Positions 31,039-40,239 of a stretch of DNA of 64,000 bases are shown piece after piece. Source of the DNA: Methanobacterium sp. BRmetb2 (GTDB lineage: Archaea; Methanobacteriota; Methanobacteria; Methanobacteriales; Methanobacteriaceae); assembly GCA_003491285.1 (NCBI GenBank), contig CP022705.1, positions 617,501 to 681,500 of the forward strand, written 5' to 3'. How positions within the stretch are numbered: the stretch's first letter is position 1; each line of letters begins with the position of its first letter. Position numbers and translations under genes: made by a program. A model generated the notes under the pieces. That model did not search any database and was not told the DNA's origin. It was given only the letters and a program-made list of their open reading frames with translations.

Positions 31039-32586
31039 ATGTTCATGATAAAGAACCTAACAAAACCCAGAATATCTATGCAAAATCCACGCCAGATGTG
31101 GTTCGTACTAGTTGCTGTATGTTTAGTGAATTTCATGTTCAACTTTTACATTGGAATGATGAATATCTGTCTACCTAACATAACCGAATATTTCGGGGCC
31201 AGTGTAATGACGGCTACTTGGATATCCAACATTTATTTGGTTACCCTGACCATTTCAGTTATATTTCTGGGTCGCATTGGGGGATTATGGAGTAGAAAAA
31301 AATTTTTCATACTTGGAACACTAATATGGATTGCTATGTCCTTTGCGAACTATTTTGTTACCTCTGCAGACATGTTAATTCTTTTTAGAGCCATTCAAGG
31401 TGTGGCTGCTGGTTTCATGGCGGCAGTGTATTATGCTATACTGGATAAAACCTTTCCCAAGGAAAAGCTTGGTTTGGCCATGGGATGTCTCTTGGTGGCC
31501 CTCTCCTCAGGTTATGCTATCGGTCCCTTTGTAGGAGGATATATAGCTGCTTTCATTGGTTGGCAGAGTATCTTTCTTGCTACTATTCCCTTCGGTTTGT
31601 TAAGCATAGCCGTATATCTCATAACAGCTCAAAATCCCACAGCAGATAAGGACTATGAACTGATAGAAAAGATGGAGAAAAAAAATAGAATACAAAAAAA
31701 GAATGGAATAATAAAAACCTTGAAAAACCTAGATGTTAGAGGTGCTATATTACAAGCATTATTTTTATTTTTACTTACCTTTGTTTTAATACTGGCTCAA
31801 AAATTTGGTTTCAGTCCATTGGATACTATAATACTGGCCGTGACATTTATATTGGGAGGCGTCTTTATATGGGTAGAAGCCAAACACGAAGAACCACTTT
31901 TCAGGTTCACCATCTTCCGTAGCATCACATTTTCCGCTTATATCACTGGACTGCTCCTCAACTATATCGTACTTTACATGATGTTTTTTACCATGCCTTT
32001 TTACCTACAGAAGGTAGTGGGAGTTCCAGTTAATATCTCTGGAAGTTTAATAAGCATCACCATGTTCACCGCCATGTTCCTATCAATTATAGCCGGAGCA
32101 CTGGCAGATAAGATAGGAGTTAAACCATTGGCTCTTGGAGCTAGTCTATGCTGCATAATTGCTACAGTCATGATTAGCGCCTTTAATACATCAACAGGAC
32201 TTTTTTTCGTTATAGGAGCACTGATCGCCATGGGCTTTGGCTATGGATTATACCAATCTCCTAACAATAAAATGCTGCTATCAGTAACACCAGCTAGCTT
32301 TAAAACCCAGGTGTCGAGTATGATGACACTTACTAAAAACCTGGGTTCTGTGTTGGGTAACTGTTTTGCTGGGCTAATTATAACCACATCCATTGCACAA
32401 AACACGCTAAACAGTAAACTGGTATTGCAGGGAGCTCAGGCTACAAATTTTATGACGGGTATGGAAAGAGTGTTCATTTTCGGAGCAATTTTAAGTATAA
32501 TGCTGCTTGTGTCAACCCTGGATTTGCAGAAATACTTCCCTCAAAGAGCAATAACAAAAGACACAAAACAACAAGCAAGGAGTTAG
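31039..32586 (+). CDS. MFS exporter, DHA2-like, in operon with phosphate-binding-like protein
   Basis: This 515-residue protein has about 14 membrane helices. N-terminal cytosolic residues precede MWFVLVAVCLVNFMFNFYIG; GRIGGLWSRKKFFILG is the motif-A-like loop, and GYAIGPFVGGYIAAFIGWQS matches the motif-C region. A basic central loop (KMEKKNRIQKKNGIIKTLKN) separates the two halves. The next gene, a PstS-like protein, starts 10 bases after the stop, so the two are co-transcribed. Starts at 31039 and 31045 are both possible. The substrate is unknown. Confidence 0.88.
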   Translation: MFMIKNLTKPRISMQNPRQMWFVLVAVCLVNFMFNFYIGMMNICLPNITEYFGASVMTATWISNIYLVTLTISVIFLGRIGGLWSRKKFFILGTLIWIAMSFANYFVTSADMLILFRAIQGVAAGFMAAVYYAILDKTFPKEKLGLAMGCLLVALSSGYAIGPFVGGYIAAFIGWQSIFLATIPFGLLSIAVYLITAQNPTADKDYELIEKMEKKNRIQKKNGIIKTLKNLDVRGAILQALFLFLLTFVLILAQKFGFSPLDTIILAVTFILGGVFIWVEAKHEEPLFRFTIFRSITFSAYITGLLLNYIVLYMMFFTMPFYLQKVVGVPVNISGSLISITMFTAMFLSIIAGALADKIGVKPLALGASLCCIIATVMISAFNTSTGLFFVIGALIAMGFGYGLYQSPNNKMLLSVTPASFKTQVSSMMTLTKNLGSVLGNCFAGLIITTSIAQNTLNSKLVLQGAQATNFMTGMERVFIFGAILSIMLLVSTLDLQKYFPQRAITKDTKQQARS

Positions 32587-32596
32587 AGGTGTAAAA

Positions 32597-33391
32597 ATGG
32601 AAAATGAATACAAATATCTTATAATAACTCTTACAATTTTGGCCATAGTAGCCATTTCAATACTATTTTTCAGTGGGGCAGATGACTCCCAAACAATTCA
32701 AATTGTAGGATCTACCTCAATGGAGCCTATAGCTGAGAGATTATCTCAAGCCTACATGAAAAAGCATCCTGAAGTTAAAATCATTGTACAGGGCGGTGAT
32801 TCTGAGGTAGGTGTTAAAAGTGTCCGCAGAGGAACTGTAGATATTGGTATGTCTTCCCGGAACCTTACTTCCCAAGAATCTGAAGGAATATACCAAATGT
32901 TCATTGCTAATGGGGGAATTGCCATCATTGTAAATAATAACAATTCTGTGAATGATTTAACCAAAGAACAGGTGAATGACATTTTTTCTGGTCATATTAC
33001 AAACTGGAAAGAGGTAGGGGGAAATGATGAACCAATCACTGTGATCAACCGTGAGGTGGGTTCTGGAACCAGGTTGTCTTTAGAACAACTTACCAATACT
33101 AAAATCACAGAAAAGGCCATGATTTCGTTATCCAGTAAGGATATGATGCACGATGTAGCTGTACTGCCAAATGCTGTAGGATTCGTGGCTTCCAGTGCAA
33201 TTAATGCAGATATAAATGAAGTGAAGGTTCTGAAGATAAACAACGTATCCCTTACTAACGAAACTGTGAAATCTGGAGAATATCCCCTGAACAGGCCTTT
33301 ATTATTCCTGGTCAAAGGTACACCCACCGGCGTTATTAAGGAGTTCCTGGAATTTGTTCAGAGCCCAGAAGGACAGGTGTTGATTTATTAA
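32597..33391 (+). CDS. PstS-like substrate-binding protein (PBP superfamily)
   Basis: This 264-residue protein has an N-terminal membrane anchor (YLIITLTILAIVAISILFF), then a periplasmic-type phosphate-binding fold. The anion-site loops are visible: IVGSTSMEPIAERLSQAYMK, then GGDSEVGVKSVRRGTVDIGM and the later REVGSGTRLSLEQL. The length is near the short PstS type. There is no PstC, PstA or PstB nearby; instead it follows an MFS gene by 10 bases. A good AGAGGTG site precedes the ATG. It may bind phosphate or a related oxyanion for an unusual system. Confidence 0.88.
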   Translation: MENEYKYLIITLTILAIVAISILFFSGADDSQTIQIVGSTSMEPIAERLSQAYMKKHPEVKIIVQGGDSEVGVKSVRRGTVDIGMSSRNLTSQESEGIYQMFIANGGIAIIVNNNNSVNDLTKEQVNDIFSGHITNWKEVGGNDEPITVINREVGSGTRLSLEQLTNTKITEKAMISLSSKDMMHDVAVLPNAVGFVASSAINADINEVKVLKINNVSLTNETVKSGEYPLNRPLLFLVKGTPTGVIKEFLEFVQSPEGQVLIY

Positions 33392-33533
33392 TTTATCACA
33401 ATGCGAAAAAAGGGCATGATCAAAAAAATGTATTAATAACCCATAAACTGAAAATCTAACTATTAAACCCAATTAATTATTGTAGGAACCGATATTCATT
33501 CAGTATCACAAAAATTTCTTCTTATTCAACTAT

Positions 33534-34487
33534 TTAATAGTGAATTGGACTATCAACAAGGCAATCATTTAGTAACATGTAGATATCCACTATTTTATCA
33601 GGAGTTACTGATGACATGTTAAGATAACAGAAAGGACAGTAAGTTACAATTCTTTCAGACCTATTTTCTATTGTTTTTCTTGCTTTTTTAGTGGCAACTA
33701 ATTTATTATGGGCCATTACACCCGCACCTGCTCCGCAACAAGGGCTTGCACTTTTATTTTGTGAACCTGGCAAGATTTTCCGCAAGGTGCCGGCCTTTTC
33801 CCGGGCATGGCACGGATCCTGGATCATTAAATCTTCACTTTCCATGGTTAAAGAATCCAATAAATCAACAGCCAAGATAATTTCCGGTTTAAATCCATTT
33901 TGAGTCCTGTAATACTTATTAAATGCATTATAACAGCCAGGGCATATGGTTATGATCCTTTTTACTCCTGCTGCATTAAATTTATCTATATTCCTTCGGA
34001 CTGCGTCTTGACCTGATCCAGTATCGCCTAAATTGAATAATAGGTTACCACAACATGTTTCGTCATCCATGATCTCGTATTTTATGCCTTTACGTTTGAG
34101 AAGACTTTCTGATGCTGCTAGTATCTCAGGTGTTTTATGGGTAGGTGTACATCCTCTAAAAAGTAGAGTTTCTATAGTTTTTTGACTACTTTTACTTTTT
34201 ACAGTCTTAATACCATAAGAATTACCTGACTCCATAATATTTTTACGGATTTCAGCCACATGGTGTGTTATAAGACTCTTGGTAACTGCTTTTTCCATGG
34301 TACCTTTATTAAAAGTCGCAAGATGGCAGCTATTACATAAACTGCAATTGTACAACTTATTAAGGTCGTTATCTTTCAACTTACCTGTAACATTAATTTT
34401 TAGATTACAGTACAGAAAACTTAATGGAGAACATTTAGAATCTTTTCCCTGTGATTGTACATTTGTTGTTTTTATTTCAGTTTTCAT
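33534..34487 (-). CDS. CCG-domain (HdrD/GlpC-like) iron-sulfur protein
   Basis: This 317-residue protein carries two Cys-rich CCG domains. The first includes FRGCTPTHKTPE, then DETCCGNLLFNLGDTG; the second includes IQDPCHAREKAG and SASPCCGAGAGVM, with a late TYCPFCYLNMSS. The N terminus has a CSLCNSCHLATF Fe-S motif, one cysteine short of a full ferredoxin set. CCG domains bind noncubane 4Fe-4S clusters in heterodisulfide reductase. It is the third gene of a minus-strand unit with a nitroreductase and a GbsR-like regulator, so it is probably an accessory electron carrier rather than HdrD itself. Confidence 0.85.
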   Translation of the reverse strand: MKTEIKTTNVQSQGKDSKCSPLSFLYCNLKINVTGKLKDNDLNKLYNCSLCNSCHLATFNKGTMEKAVTKSLITHHVAEIRKNIMESGNSYGIKTVKSKSSQKTIETLLFRGCTPTHKTPEILAASESLLKRKGIKYEIMDDETCCGNLLFNLGDTGSGQDAVRRNIDKFNAAGVKRIITICPGCYNAFNKYYRTQNGFKPEIILAVDLLDSLTMESEDLMIQDPCHAREKAGTLRKILPGSQNKSASPCCGAGAGVMAHNKLVATKKARKTIENRSERIVTYCPFCYLNMSSVTPDKIVDIYMLLNDCLVDSPIHY

Positions 34488-34519
34488 ATCTAAAACCTTT
34501 TAATTCAGTTTTTTCAAAT

Positions 34520-35014
34520 TTATTTCATCAAAAAATCTCTCTTTTTCTCTAAAGATTCAATAAATTTTTTGCTTTCTTCTGCTATAGCCTGAACTTGGCT
34601 GTTATAATCTTTTATTATCTCCAACTCATCCTGATAATCTTCCATGTCTTTGTATTTTTCAATTATGGTTGAAAGTTTTTTTAAAGCTGGTTTAGTGCTC
34701 TGATCATATCTTTTCTTTTGTAATTCCTTAAAAAGAGAGATAATATCCTTATCCATCAAAACATAGACCTTTCTTGATCTGGGCTTCTTAAATCTTTTAA
34801 CCATATTTATATCTTCCATACCTCTGATAATGGGACTCAAAGTAGAAAGACTATATCCGGTTATTTCAGCAAGTTCTCCCAAAGATATCTCTTTTGTTTC
34901 ACTTTGAAGGACAGAAATTAGTCTAGATGGTAAATCATCAAGCCCCATAGCTTTACAACTATTATATATTACTTCTTTGAACTCTTCTTTAAGAGAATTT
35001 TTTGTATTGATCAT
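34520..35014 (-). CDS. GbsR/MarR-like transcription regulator
   Basis: This protein of about 164 residues has a winged helix-turn-helix (ISLGELAEITGYSLSTLSPI, then MVKRFKKPRSRKVYVLM) and a long C-terminal coiled-coil segment ending EESKKFIESLEKKRDFLMK. That architecture fits the GbsR group of MarR-like regulators. ATG 35014 with GGAT upstream is preferred over TTG 35023. It lies between nitroreductase (24 bases upstream) and the CCG protein (32 bases downstream) and probably regulates that operon. Confidence 0.85.
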   Translation of the reverse strand: MINTKNSLKEEFKEVIYNSCKAMGLDDLPSRLISVLQSETKEISLGELAEITGYSLSTLSPIIRGMEDINMVKRFKKPRSRKVYVLMDKDIISLFKELQKKRYDQSTKPALKKLSTIIEKYKDMEDYQDELEIIKDYNSQVQAIAEESKKFIESLEKKRDFLMK

Positions 35015-35038
35015 ATTATCCAAAATCCGGCCATTAGA

Positions 35039-35590
35039 TTATTTAAAGTAAGTGAATACGTCTCTATTCCTCTCTAAGGCTTCTGGATTTTTTCTCACTT
35101 TGTATCCTAAGGACACTCCGAAATGGACCTCGTTTCCCTTCGGAATCTGGAATTTTTCCATATTTTCTGGTTTTAAAAAGAAGAATTTGGCAAACCCGAT
35201 CCAGCATGACCCGATATCCATGCTTTCTGCGGCAAGAAGCATGTTCTCTACTGCGGCAGCACAATCCACCATAGGAGTTACTGCGTCTTTTTTTGCAGAT
35301 ACTATTATGGCAGTAGGTGCCCTGTGAAAAATGTTCAGTTCTTTAGAAGCCCCCATTTGAGCTATCCATTCAATATCCATTGTTCTCATGACGGCTTTAG
35401 CTCCTTCACTGATCTCGTTTATCAAATCAATATCTTGAACAATGGTAAAATGCCATGGCTGATCAAAATGACCTGTAGGAGCATATATAGCTGATTCAAG
35501 GATTTTTTCAAGTTCTTCATCTTTTATTTGTTCCGTACTATATTGACGTACGCTTCTTCTATTTTTTATTGTTTCTAATACTTGGTTCAT
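35039..35590 (-). CDS. Nitroreductase-family flavoprotein
   Basis: This 183-residue protein has the FMN-binding start IKNRRSVRQYSTEQIKDEEL and PTGHFDQPWHFTIVQD, plus the late MDIGSCWIGFAKFFF segment. It is a short-form member that reduces nitro, quinone or flavin substrates with NAD(P)H. It heads the operon with the GbsR-like regulator and the CCG protein. A TTTATATAG box at about 35663-35670 on the minus strand is a plausible promoter. Confidence 0.92.
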   Translation of the reverse strand: MNQVLETIKNRRSVRQYSTEQIKDEELEKILESAIYAPTGHFDQPWHFTIVQDIDLINEISEGAKAVMRTMDIEWIAQMGASKELNIFHRAPTAIIVSAKKDAVTPMVDCAAAVENMLLAAESMDIGSCWIGFAKFFFLKPENMEKFQIPKGNEVHFGVSLGYKVRKNPEALERNRDVFTYFK

Positions 35591-35767
35591 AATCTCACAA
35601 CTTTTACTATTTTTGTAACTTTCGGTATTTTCTAAAAGTTAAAAATAATAGATATGTTTTACTATATAAAGTTTTCGTAGCGAAGATCCTGTTAACTAAA
35701 TAGTCATTTCAAAAAAAGTTTGATTAAATCTCTTAAATAAAAGAAAATGTTACTAAAGGAATAAAAA

Positions 35768-36130
35768 TTACCTTACCCTCTTTTTTATTTTACTTGTTCT
35801 ATTGGAGATTACAATTCCATATTCAGATTTGTATCTATTAATGGCCTTCATAATTTGGCTTTTATCCTTCCTTCCAACACCTACTTCAACAGGTATTATG
35901 CTTTCATCTGAACTTTAGAGTAAAGTCAACACCATTTTCCGGGATCGTAAAATATTCCTAAAGGCATATTAGATGTTTCTTTCAACCTGAAAAAATAGGA
36001 TGCAATGAGACTTTCAACTAAAATTCCTAAGAGTTTCCTATCTCTTGTATCATATTTACCTAATTTGAATCTTATAGTGGTATTTATTGATGGAGAAAAA
36101 AATAATATTTTACTTAAATAACAGTCATAC
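35768..36130 (-). pseudogene. C-terminal remnant of an archaeal AAA ATPase (DUF4143-type)
   Basis: Reading the minus strand, a fragment gives FFSPSINTTIRFKLGKYDTR, then RKLLGILVESLIASYFFRLK and ETSNMPLGIFYDPG. Frame changes near 35945 and 35922 connect to NGVDFTLK and then SSDESIIPVEVGVGRKDKSQ ending KKRVR and TAA. This matches the C-terminal end of the large AAA_14/DUF4143 ATPases common in archaea. The N-terminal ATPase domain is absent, so it is a degraded gene. It lies between nitroreductase and the GyrI-like gene. Confidence 0.7.
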
Positions 36131-36207
36131 TATTTATTACCATATTTCCACTAAAAATAATTAAAAGCACAATATATTATTTATAAAGATTATCGGAGAT
36201 GATTATT

Positions 36208-36666
36208 ATGGAGATAAAGGAGAAACGAATTGAAGCAGCAAAAGTAGCATATATCCCCTATACTGGAAGTTACCAGAAAATCCCAGAGCATATACAGGAA
36301 GTAGGTCAACTGGTGATGGAAAAAGAATTAGAAATGACTGGCATGGTCTATGGAACCTATTTCAACAGCCCCGAAGATGTTCCGGAGGAACAACTCCAAT
36401 ATGAAATTGGTTTTTCAGTAAACGAAGATTTTCAACAGGTGGACAAATTAGGCTTTAAAGAGATACCAGAACATACAGTAATTGCAGCCATGCACCAGGG
36501 AGCTTATACTGAGGTAGGACCAGTAATTCACGCTGTAGTTGATTATGCTGTTAAAAATGGTTATGATATTATAGGACCCATCACAGAAGTGTATCTAAAC
36601 GACCCCAGTCAAGTGCCAGAAAGTGAATTGCTCACTGAAGTTAGAATACCAGTGATAAAAATATAA
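36208..36666 (+). CDS. GyrI-like small-molecule-binding protein
   Basis: This 152-residue single-domain protein has the GyrI/AraC-effector fold. It shows AAKVAYIPYTGSYQKIPEHI, a central MVYGTYFNSPEDVPEEQLQY and VIAAMHQGAYTEVGPVIHAV, ending VYLNDPSQVPESELLTEVRI. Such domains bind drugs or other hydrophobic ligands. ATG 36208 is preferred because GGAGATGAT lies directly upstream. A paralogue lies at 40240 and a more distant one at 59259. Confidence 0.9.
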   Translation: MEIKEKRIEAAKVAYIPYTGSYQKIPEHIQEVGQLVMEKELEMTGMVYGTYFNSPEDVPEEQLQYEIGFSVNEDFQQVDKLGFKEIPEHTVIAAMHQGAYTEVGPVIHAVVDYAVKNGYDIIGPITEVYLNDPSQVPESELLTEVRIPVIKI

Positions 36667-36717
36667 ATTATCCTATTTTCAAATATATTCCCTAAAAAAC
36701 AGCAGTTGTGGGCTATA

Positions 36718-37787
36718 ATGGACGATAAATCCAAAGATACTGACTTTAAATCAATTTCCCAGTTAAAAAAAGAAACAATAGTTTTTCTAGGGATACTTTC
36801 AGTTTTAACCTTAATCCATTTTATCTGGTTCTACATTAATTATGGTTCTTGGGGTAATGTACCGTTTTATACTACTTTTGTACACATGCTCATACCTGCC
36901 TCATCAGCTATTATCTGTCTGGTTCTTTTTAGAGATAAGGCACTTAGCAGGGAATCTAAGTTCTTCTTAGGAATATTCATATTATACGTTGTAGTATTTT
37001 TAATTGAAAGTTTTTATAAACCTTTAATACCCTCTCCTTTAATTAACTTCCCTGTAGTTAAAGTTGCTCCTCTTCTATCATCGATTATAGCAATTTTTGG
37101 TTTTATAAGCATAATAATACTCAATATCCGGAAAAATGGAGAGAAAGCCTTATAAAAACCAAATTATGGTTTGGAGAGAATAAAAAATTCTCCATTGGAT
37201 TCAGCATTTTATTTGCCCTTTTAATGATAGTACTCAATTATTTAAACCATTTATTTGGGTTTGGCCAAGCTTTAATCCAATATAATCTTCTAAATTTCCT
37301 TAGTACCTATATCATATTGCTGTTTTTGAGTTTTATAATTATTTGGCCCCAATATTTTGGGGAAGAATTTGGTTGGAGGGTTTACCTGCAGGACCGGTTG
37401 TTTCCTCTCTTTGGATCATATGCAGGAGTTTTAATTTTAGGAGTGATTTGGGGCATCTGGCATGCCGGAAATATTTACATGGGTATGAACTGGCCGGGAC
37501 AACCCATTCTAGGCATATTAAATATTACAATCATGACAATAATCCTGGCGGTTATCTATGGTTATGCAGTTCTAGTAACCAGAAGCGTCTGGGTGGCAGT
37601 AGCTCTACATTTAATTATGGATACTAGCGAAGTTGCTTCAATTTTGTATCTATCCCAATCTGAATCCATATTCGCATTCGGAGGAGGTTTATATAGCGTT
37701 ATTATACTGGGGGTATTCGCACTTTTACTAATCATACTGGGTAAAAATAGTTGGAATAAAGTAAAAGCAGTTAAAATTCATAATTAA
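36718..37787 (+). pseudogene. CPBP-family intramembrane metalloprotease, frameshifted
   Basis: The first frame (36718-37155) encodes about 145 residues with four membrane segments. It stops just where a second frame, open across the stop, reads SLIKTKLWFGENKKFSIGFS and continues to 37787. A one-base change near 37140 joins them into a protein of about 355 residues. The second half has the CPBP motifs EEFGWRVYLQDRL, WGIWHAGN and HLIMDT. The family cleaves within membranes and often protects against peptides. Either the gene is broken or the base is a sequencing error. Confidence 0.8.
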
Positions 37788-38039
37788 TCCCTAATTTATT
37801 CAATAGTTTAATAACAACTAGAATTATTGATAAAAAATCTTAAAATTAATTTAGGCGAGATTTGGGCATAACTATTTAATGTTCTTTTTATAAAATAGAA
37901 TATAAGTTTAGATATTTATAAAAATTTATAAAAGATTAAAATAGTTCTTTGGAACTATCATGTAAAATAATGGTATTAATAATATTCGAATTCCCAAAAA
38001 AAAGATTTTTAGGTTTTTGATATACCGTGGAGGTATAAA
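37788..38039. other. Gap before NYN-domain gene
   Basis: This is AT-rich with no gene. GGAGGT at 38029-38034 is the ribosome binding site of the following gene. Confidence 0.4.
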
Positions 38040-38531
38040 ATGCGCCAAACATTAAGTTCATTTAAAGATTATCTTCCTATTAAAAAAGGAAATTCTAAAG
38101 ATAAAAATGTGGGATTACTAATAGATGGTCCCAACATGCTCAGAAGGGAATTTGATCTTGACTTGGATTTGGTAAAAGATATTTTGGGGGAATATGGAAA
38201 TATAAGAGTTGTTAAAGTATTTTTAAATCAATATGCATCAGATAAATTAATAGAAGCTGTCACCAATGAAGGATTCTCCCCTATAGTAGTTGCGGGGGAA
38301 ACAGATGTTCACATTGCCGTGGAAGCATATGAACTTATTCACAACCCTAATATTGATATAATTGCATTAATGACACGAGATGTGGATTTTTTCCCATTAA
38401 TTAGTATAGCTAAAGAAAATGGTAAAGAAACTATTGTTCTTGGGGCCGAACCTGGTTTCAGTACTGCTCTTAAAAATTCTGCAGATAGTGCCATAATCTT
38501 AAATCCGCCTAAACCACATAAAACAGTATAA
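38040..38531 (+). CDS. NYN-domain (PIN-like) protein, TIGR00288-type
   Basis: This 163-residue protein has a LabA/NYN fold. The first acidic site is NVGLLIDGPNMLRREFDLDL, then VAGETDVHIAVEAYELI and IIALMTRDVDFFPLISIAKE supply further aspartates expected in the metal site. The C terminus ends ADSAIILNPPKPH. NYN proteins are predicted RNases; this single-domain archaeal group is widespread but has no proven substrate. The start has a strong GGAGGT site. It is probably monocistronic. Confidence 0.9.
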   Translation: MRQTLSSFKDYLPIKKGNSKDKNVGLLIDGPNMLRREFDLDLDLVKDILGEYGNIRVVKVFLNQYASDKLIEAVTNEGFSPIVVAGETDVHIAVEAYELIHNPNIDIIALMTRDVDFFPLISIAKENGKETIVLGAEPGFSTALKNSADSAIILNPPKPHKTV

Positions 38532-38670
38532 ACCTCGTTTTTAGAATATATCTGTGGTTTAATACATTTTTTCTCTTTTTTTAATAAATTTAAAGTAATG
38601 TTGAATTTCTAAATTACAATAAATAACTATATTAAGAATCAGTTGATTTATATAAATTCAAGTGACCATT

Positions 38671-38988
38671 ATGGATACTAATAATCTAATGAGAAACTTG
38701 AAGATATTTATTGTAATTGCATTTATTATTGGACTTATTGCTGCTCTATTTTATTTAGGTTATGGATTTTTTATAATCTGGCAAGGTATGGCCGCCGGAA
38801 TTATAATTGGATTGTTATTAATTCTGGTTTTAATACTTTTAGGCATTTGCATATATTTATGGTTGAAAAATCTGTGGACAAAAAGAGAGTATAAAAAGTT
38901 GGAATATCAGTTAAACAGATGCCAAACCGAGTTAAAACACGAAAAGGCAAAAAAAGCAGAACAGCTTGAAATTTCAATTGAAGAATAA
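38671..38988 (+). CDS. Small membrane protein with cytosolic coiled coil
   Basis: This protein of about 105 residues has two membrane helices (KIFIVIAFIIGLIAALFYLG and GIIIGLLLILVLILLGICIY). A charged C-terminal helix (REYKKLEYQLNRCQTELKHE) follows and may form a coiled coil. ATG 38671 is chosen over GTG 38662; a TTTATATA box lies about 24 bases upstream, fitting a leaderless message. The family is not recognised. Confidence 0.6.
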   Translation: MDTNNLMRNLKIFIVIAFIIGLIAALFYLGYGFFIIWQGMAAGIIIGLLLILVLILLGICIYLWLKNLWTKREYKKLEYQLNRCQTELKHEKAKKAEQLEISIEE

Positions 38989-39041
38989 CGATTCTCTATA
39001 TAATTAATTTTAATTAAAGAATAAGAGTCTATAAGGATAAA

Positions 39042-40205
39042 ATGGCTAAATTCATTGAAATTGAATCAAAAAGCATCCTTTATCGTCATAACTTTAAAGA
39101 CAACTGGTTTTGGATGAGATATGCTATTAATCCCTACCGTGGATGTGAATTTGCATGTACCTACTGTGACGCCTTAACTGATAAGTATCTGATTCACAAA
39201 GATTATCGAAATTTTGCAAAGGAAATATTTGTCAAAAAGAATGCACCCAATATCCTAAAAAGAGATATAAAAAGATTTAAACCCGATGTTGTGGGTTTAT
39301 CTGGTGTAACTGATCCTTATCAGCCCGCAGAGAAAAATTATCTATTATCCCGCCGAATTCTAGAGATTTTAAGAGATAATCAGTTCCCAGTGCACATTGC
39401 CACTAAAAGCGACTTAGTTTTGAGAGATATGGACATATTAAAAGATATATCTAAAAATTCATGGTGTACTGTTTCTTTTACGATTATTACATTTGATGAA
39501 AACATTTTACCCTACCTTGAACCAGCAGCAACCCGCCCTAAAAAAAGGTTATCAGCAATAAAAAAGCTAAAAAAAGAAGGAATAATGGTGGGAGTTAATT
39601 TCATCCCTATTATTCCTTACCTTTTAGATAATCCGGATAATATTGAAAATGTTATAAAAAAATCATCTAAATATGTGGATTACATAATTATAGGTTCTGG
39701 TATGACTTTACGCTCTAATCAGAGAATTCGATTTATGAAATTACTTGAAAATAAATTTCCTGAGCTTGTTGAAGAGTACAATAGCATGTATACAAATAGG
39801 ACTGATCCTCCCCATCAATACAAATTAAAAATAAACAATTTAGCTTTGAAATTCTGTAAAAAATATGGGATACAGAATTTTATTGATCCACCTGATTTTA
39901 AAGTAAAATCTCATCAAAGAACACTTATACCCACTGAGGATTATGTAAAATTTAATCGTGACGTGGCACAACATCTGCTGCTTATTGCATTTTTTAAAGA
40001 GTTTAAATCTGGATATACTGGTTCAAACTGGAATTACCATAAAGCTGCTGAAAACATTGAGAATTTAAATGGAAGTATCCGTAAATATTATGATAAAAGA
40101 AGATTAAAGGAAATTCCTGGTGTGGGAGAACAAATAGAAAATATTATTGAAGATTTTATTTTTAATGGTAAAAGTTCAGTGCTGGAAAGAGAAATGTCTT
40201 TATGA
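39042..40205 (+). CDS. SPL-type radical SAM protein with C-terminal helix-hairpin-helix
   Basis: This 387-residue protein contains the radical SAM cluster motif in NPYRGCEFACTYCDALTDKY (residues about 34-53), and SGVTDPYQPAEKNYLLSRRI and ATKSDLVLRDMDIL follow as in spore-photolyase-like proteins. Near the C terminus KEIPGVGEQIENIIEDFI is a helix-hairpin-helix, a DNA-binding element. The family includes widely distributed radical SAM proteins of unproven reaction. The HhH tail suggests it acts on DNA or RNA. AAGGAT precedes the ATG. Confidence 0.88.
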   Translation: MAKFIEIESKSILYRHNFKDNWFWMRYAINPYRGCEFACTYCDALTDKYLIHKDYRNFAKEIFVKKNAPNILKRDIKRFKPDVVGLSGVTDPYQPAEKNYLLSRRILEILRDNQFPVHIATKSDLVLRDMDILKDISKNSWCTVSFTIITFDENILPYLEPAATRPKKRLSAIKKLKKEGIMVGVNFIPIIPYLLDNPDNIENVIKKSSKYVDYIIIGSGMTLRSNQRIRFMKLLENKFPELVEEYNSMYTNRTDPPHQYKLKINNLALKFCKKYGIQNFIDPPDFKVKSHQRTLIPTEDYVKFNRDVAQHLLLIAFFKEFKSGYTGSNWNYHKAAENIENLNGSIRKYYDKRRLKEIPGVGEQIENIIEDFIFNGKSSVLEREMSL

Positions 40206-40239
40206 TAAGATATTGCATAAATTGTAGTGAGGTCTTATT

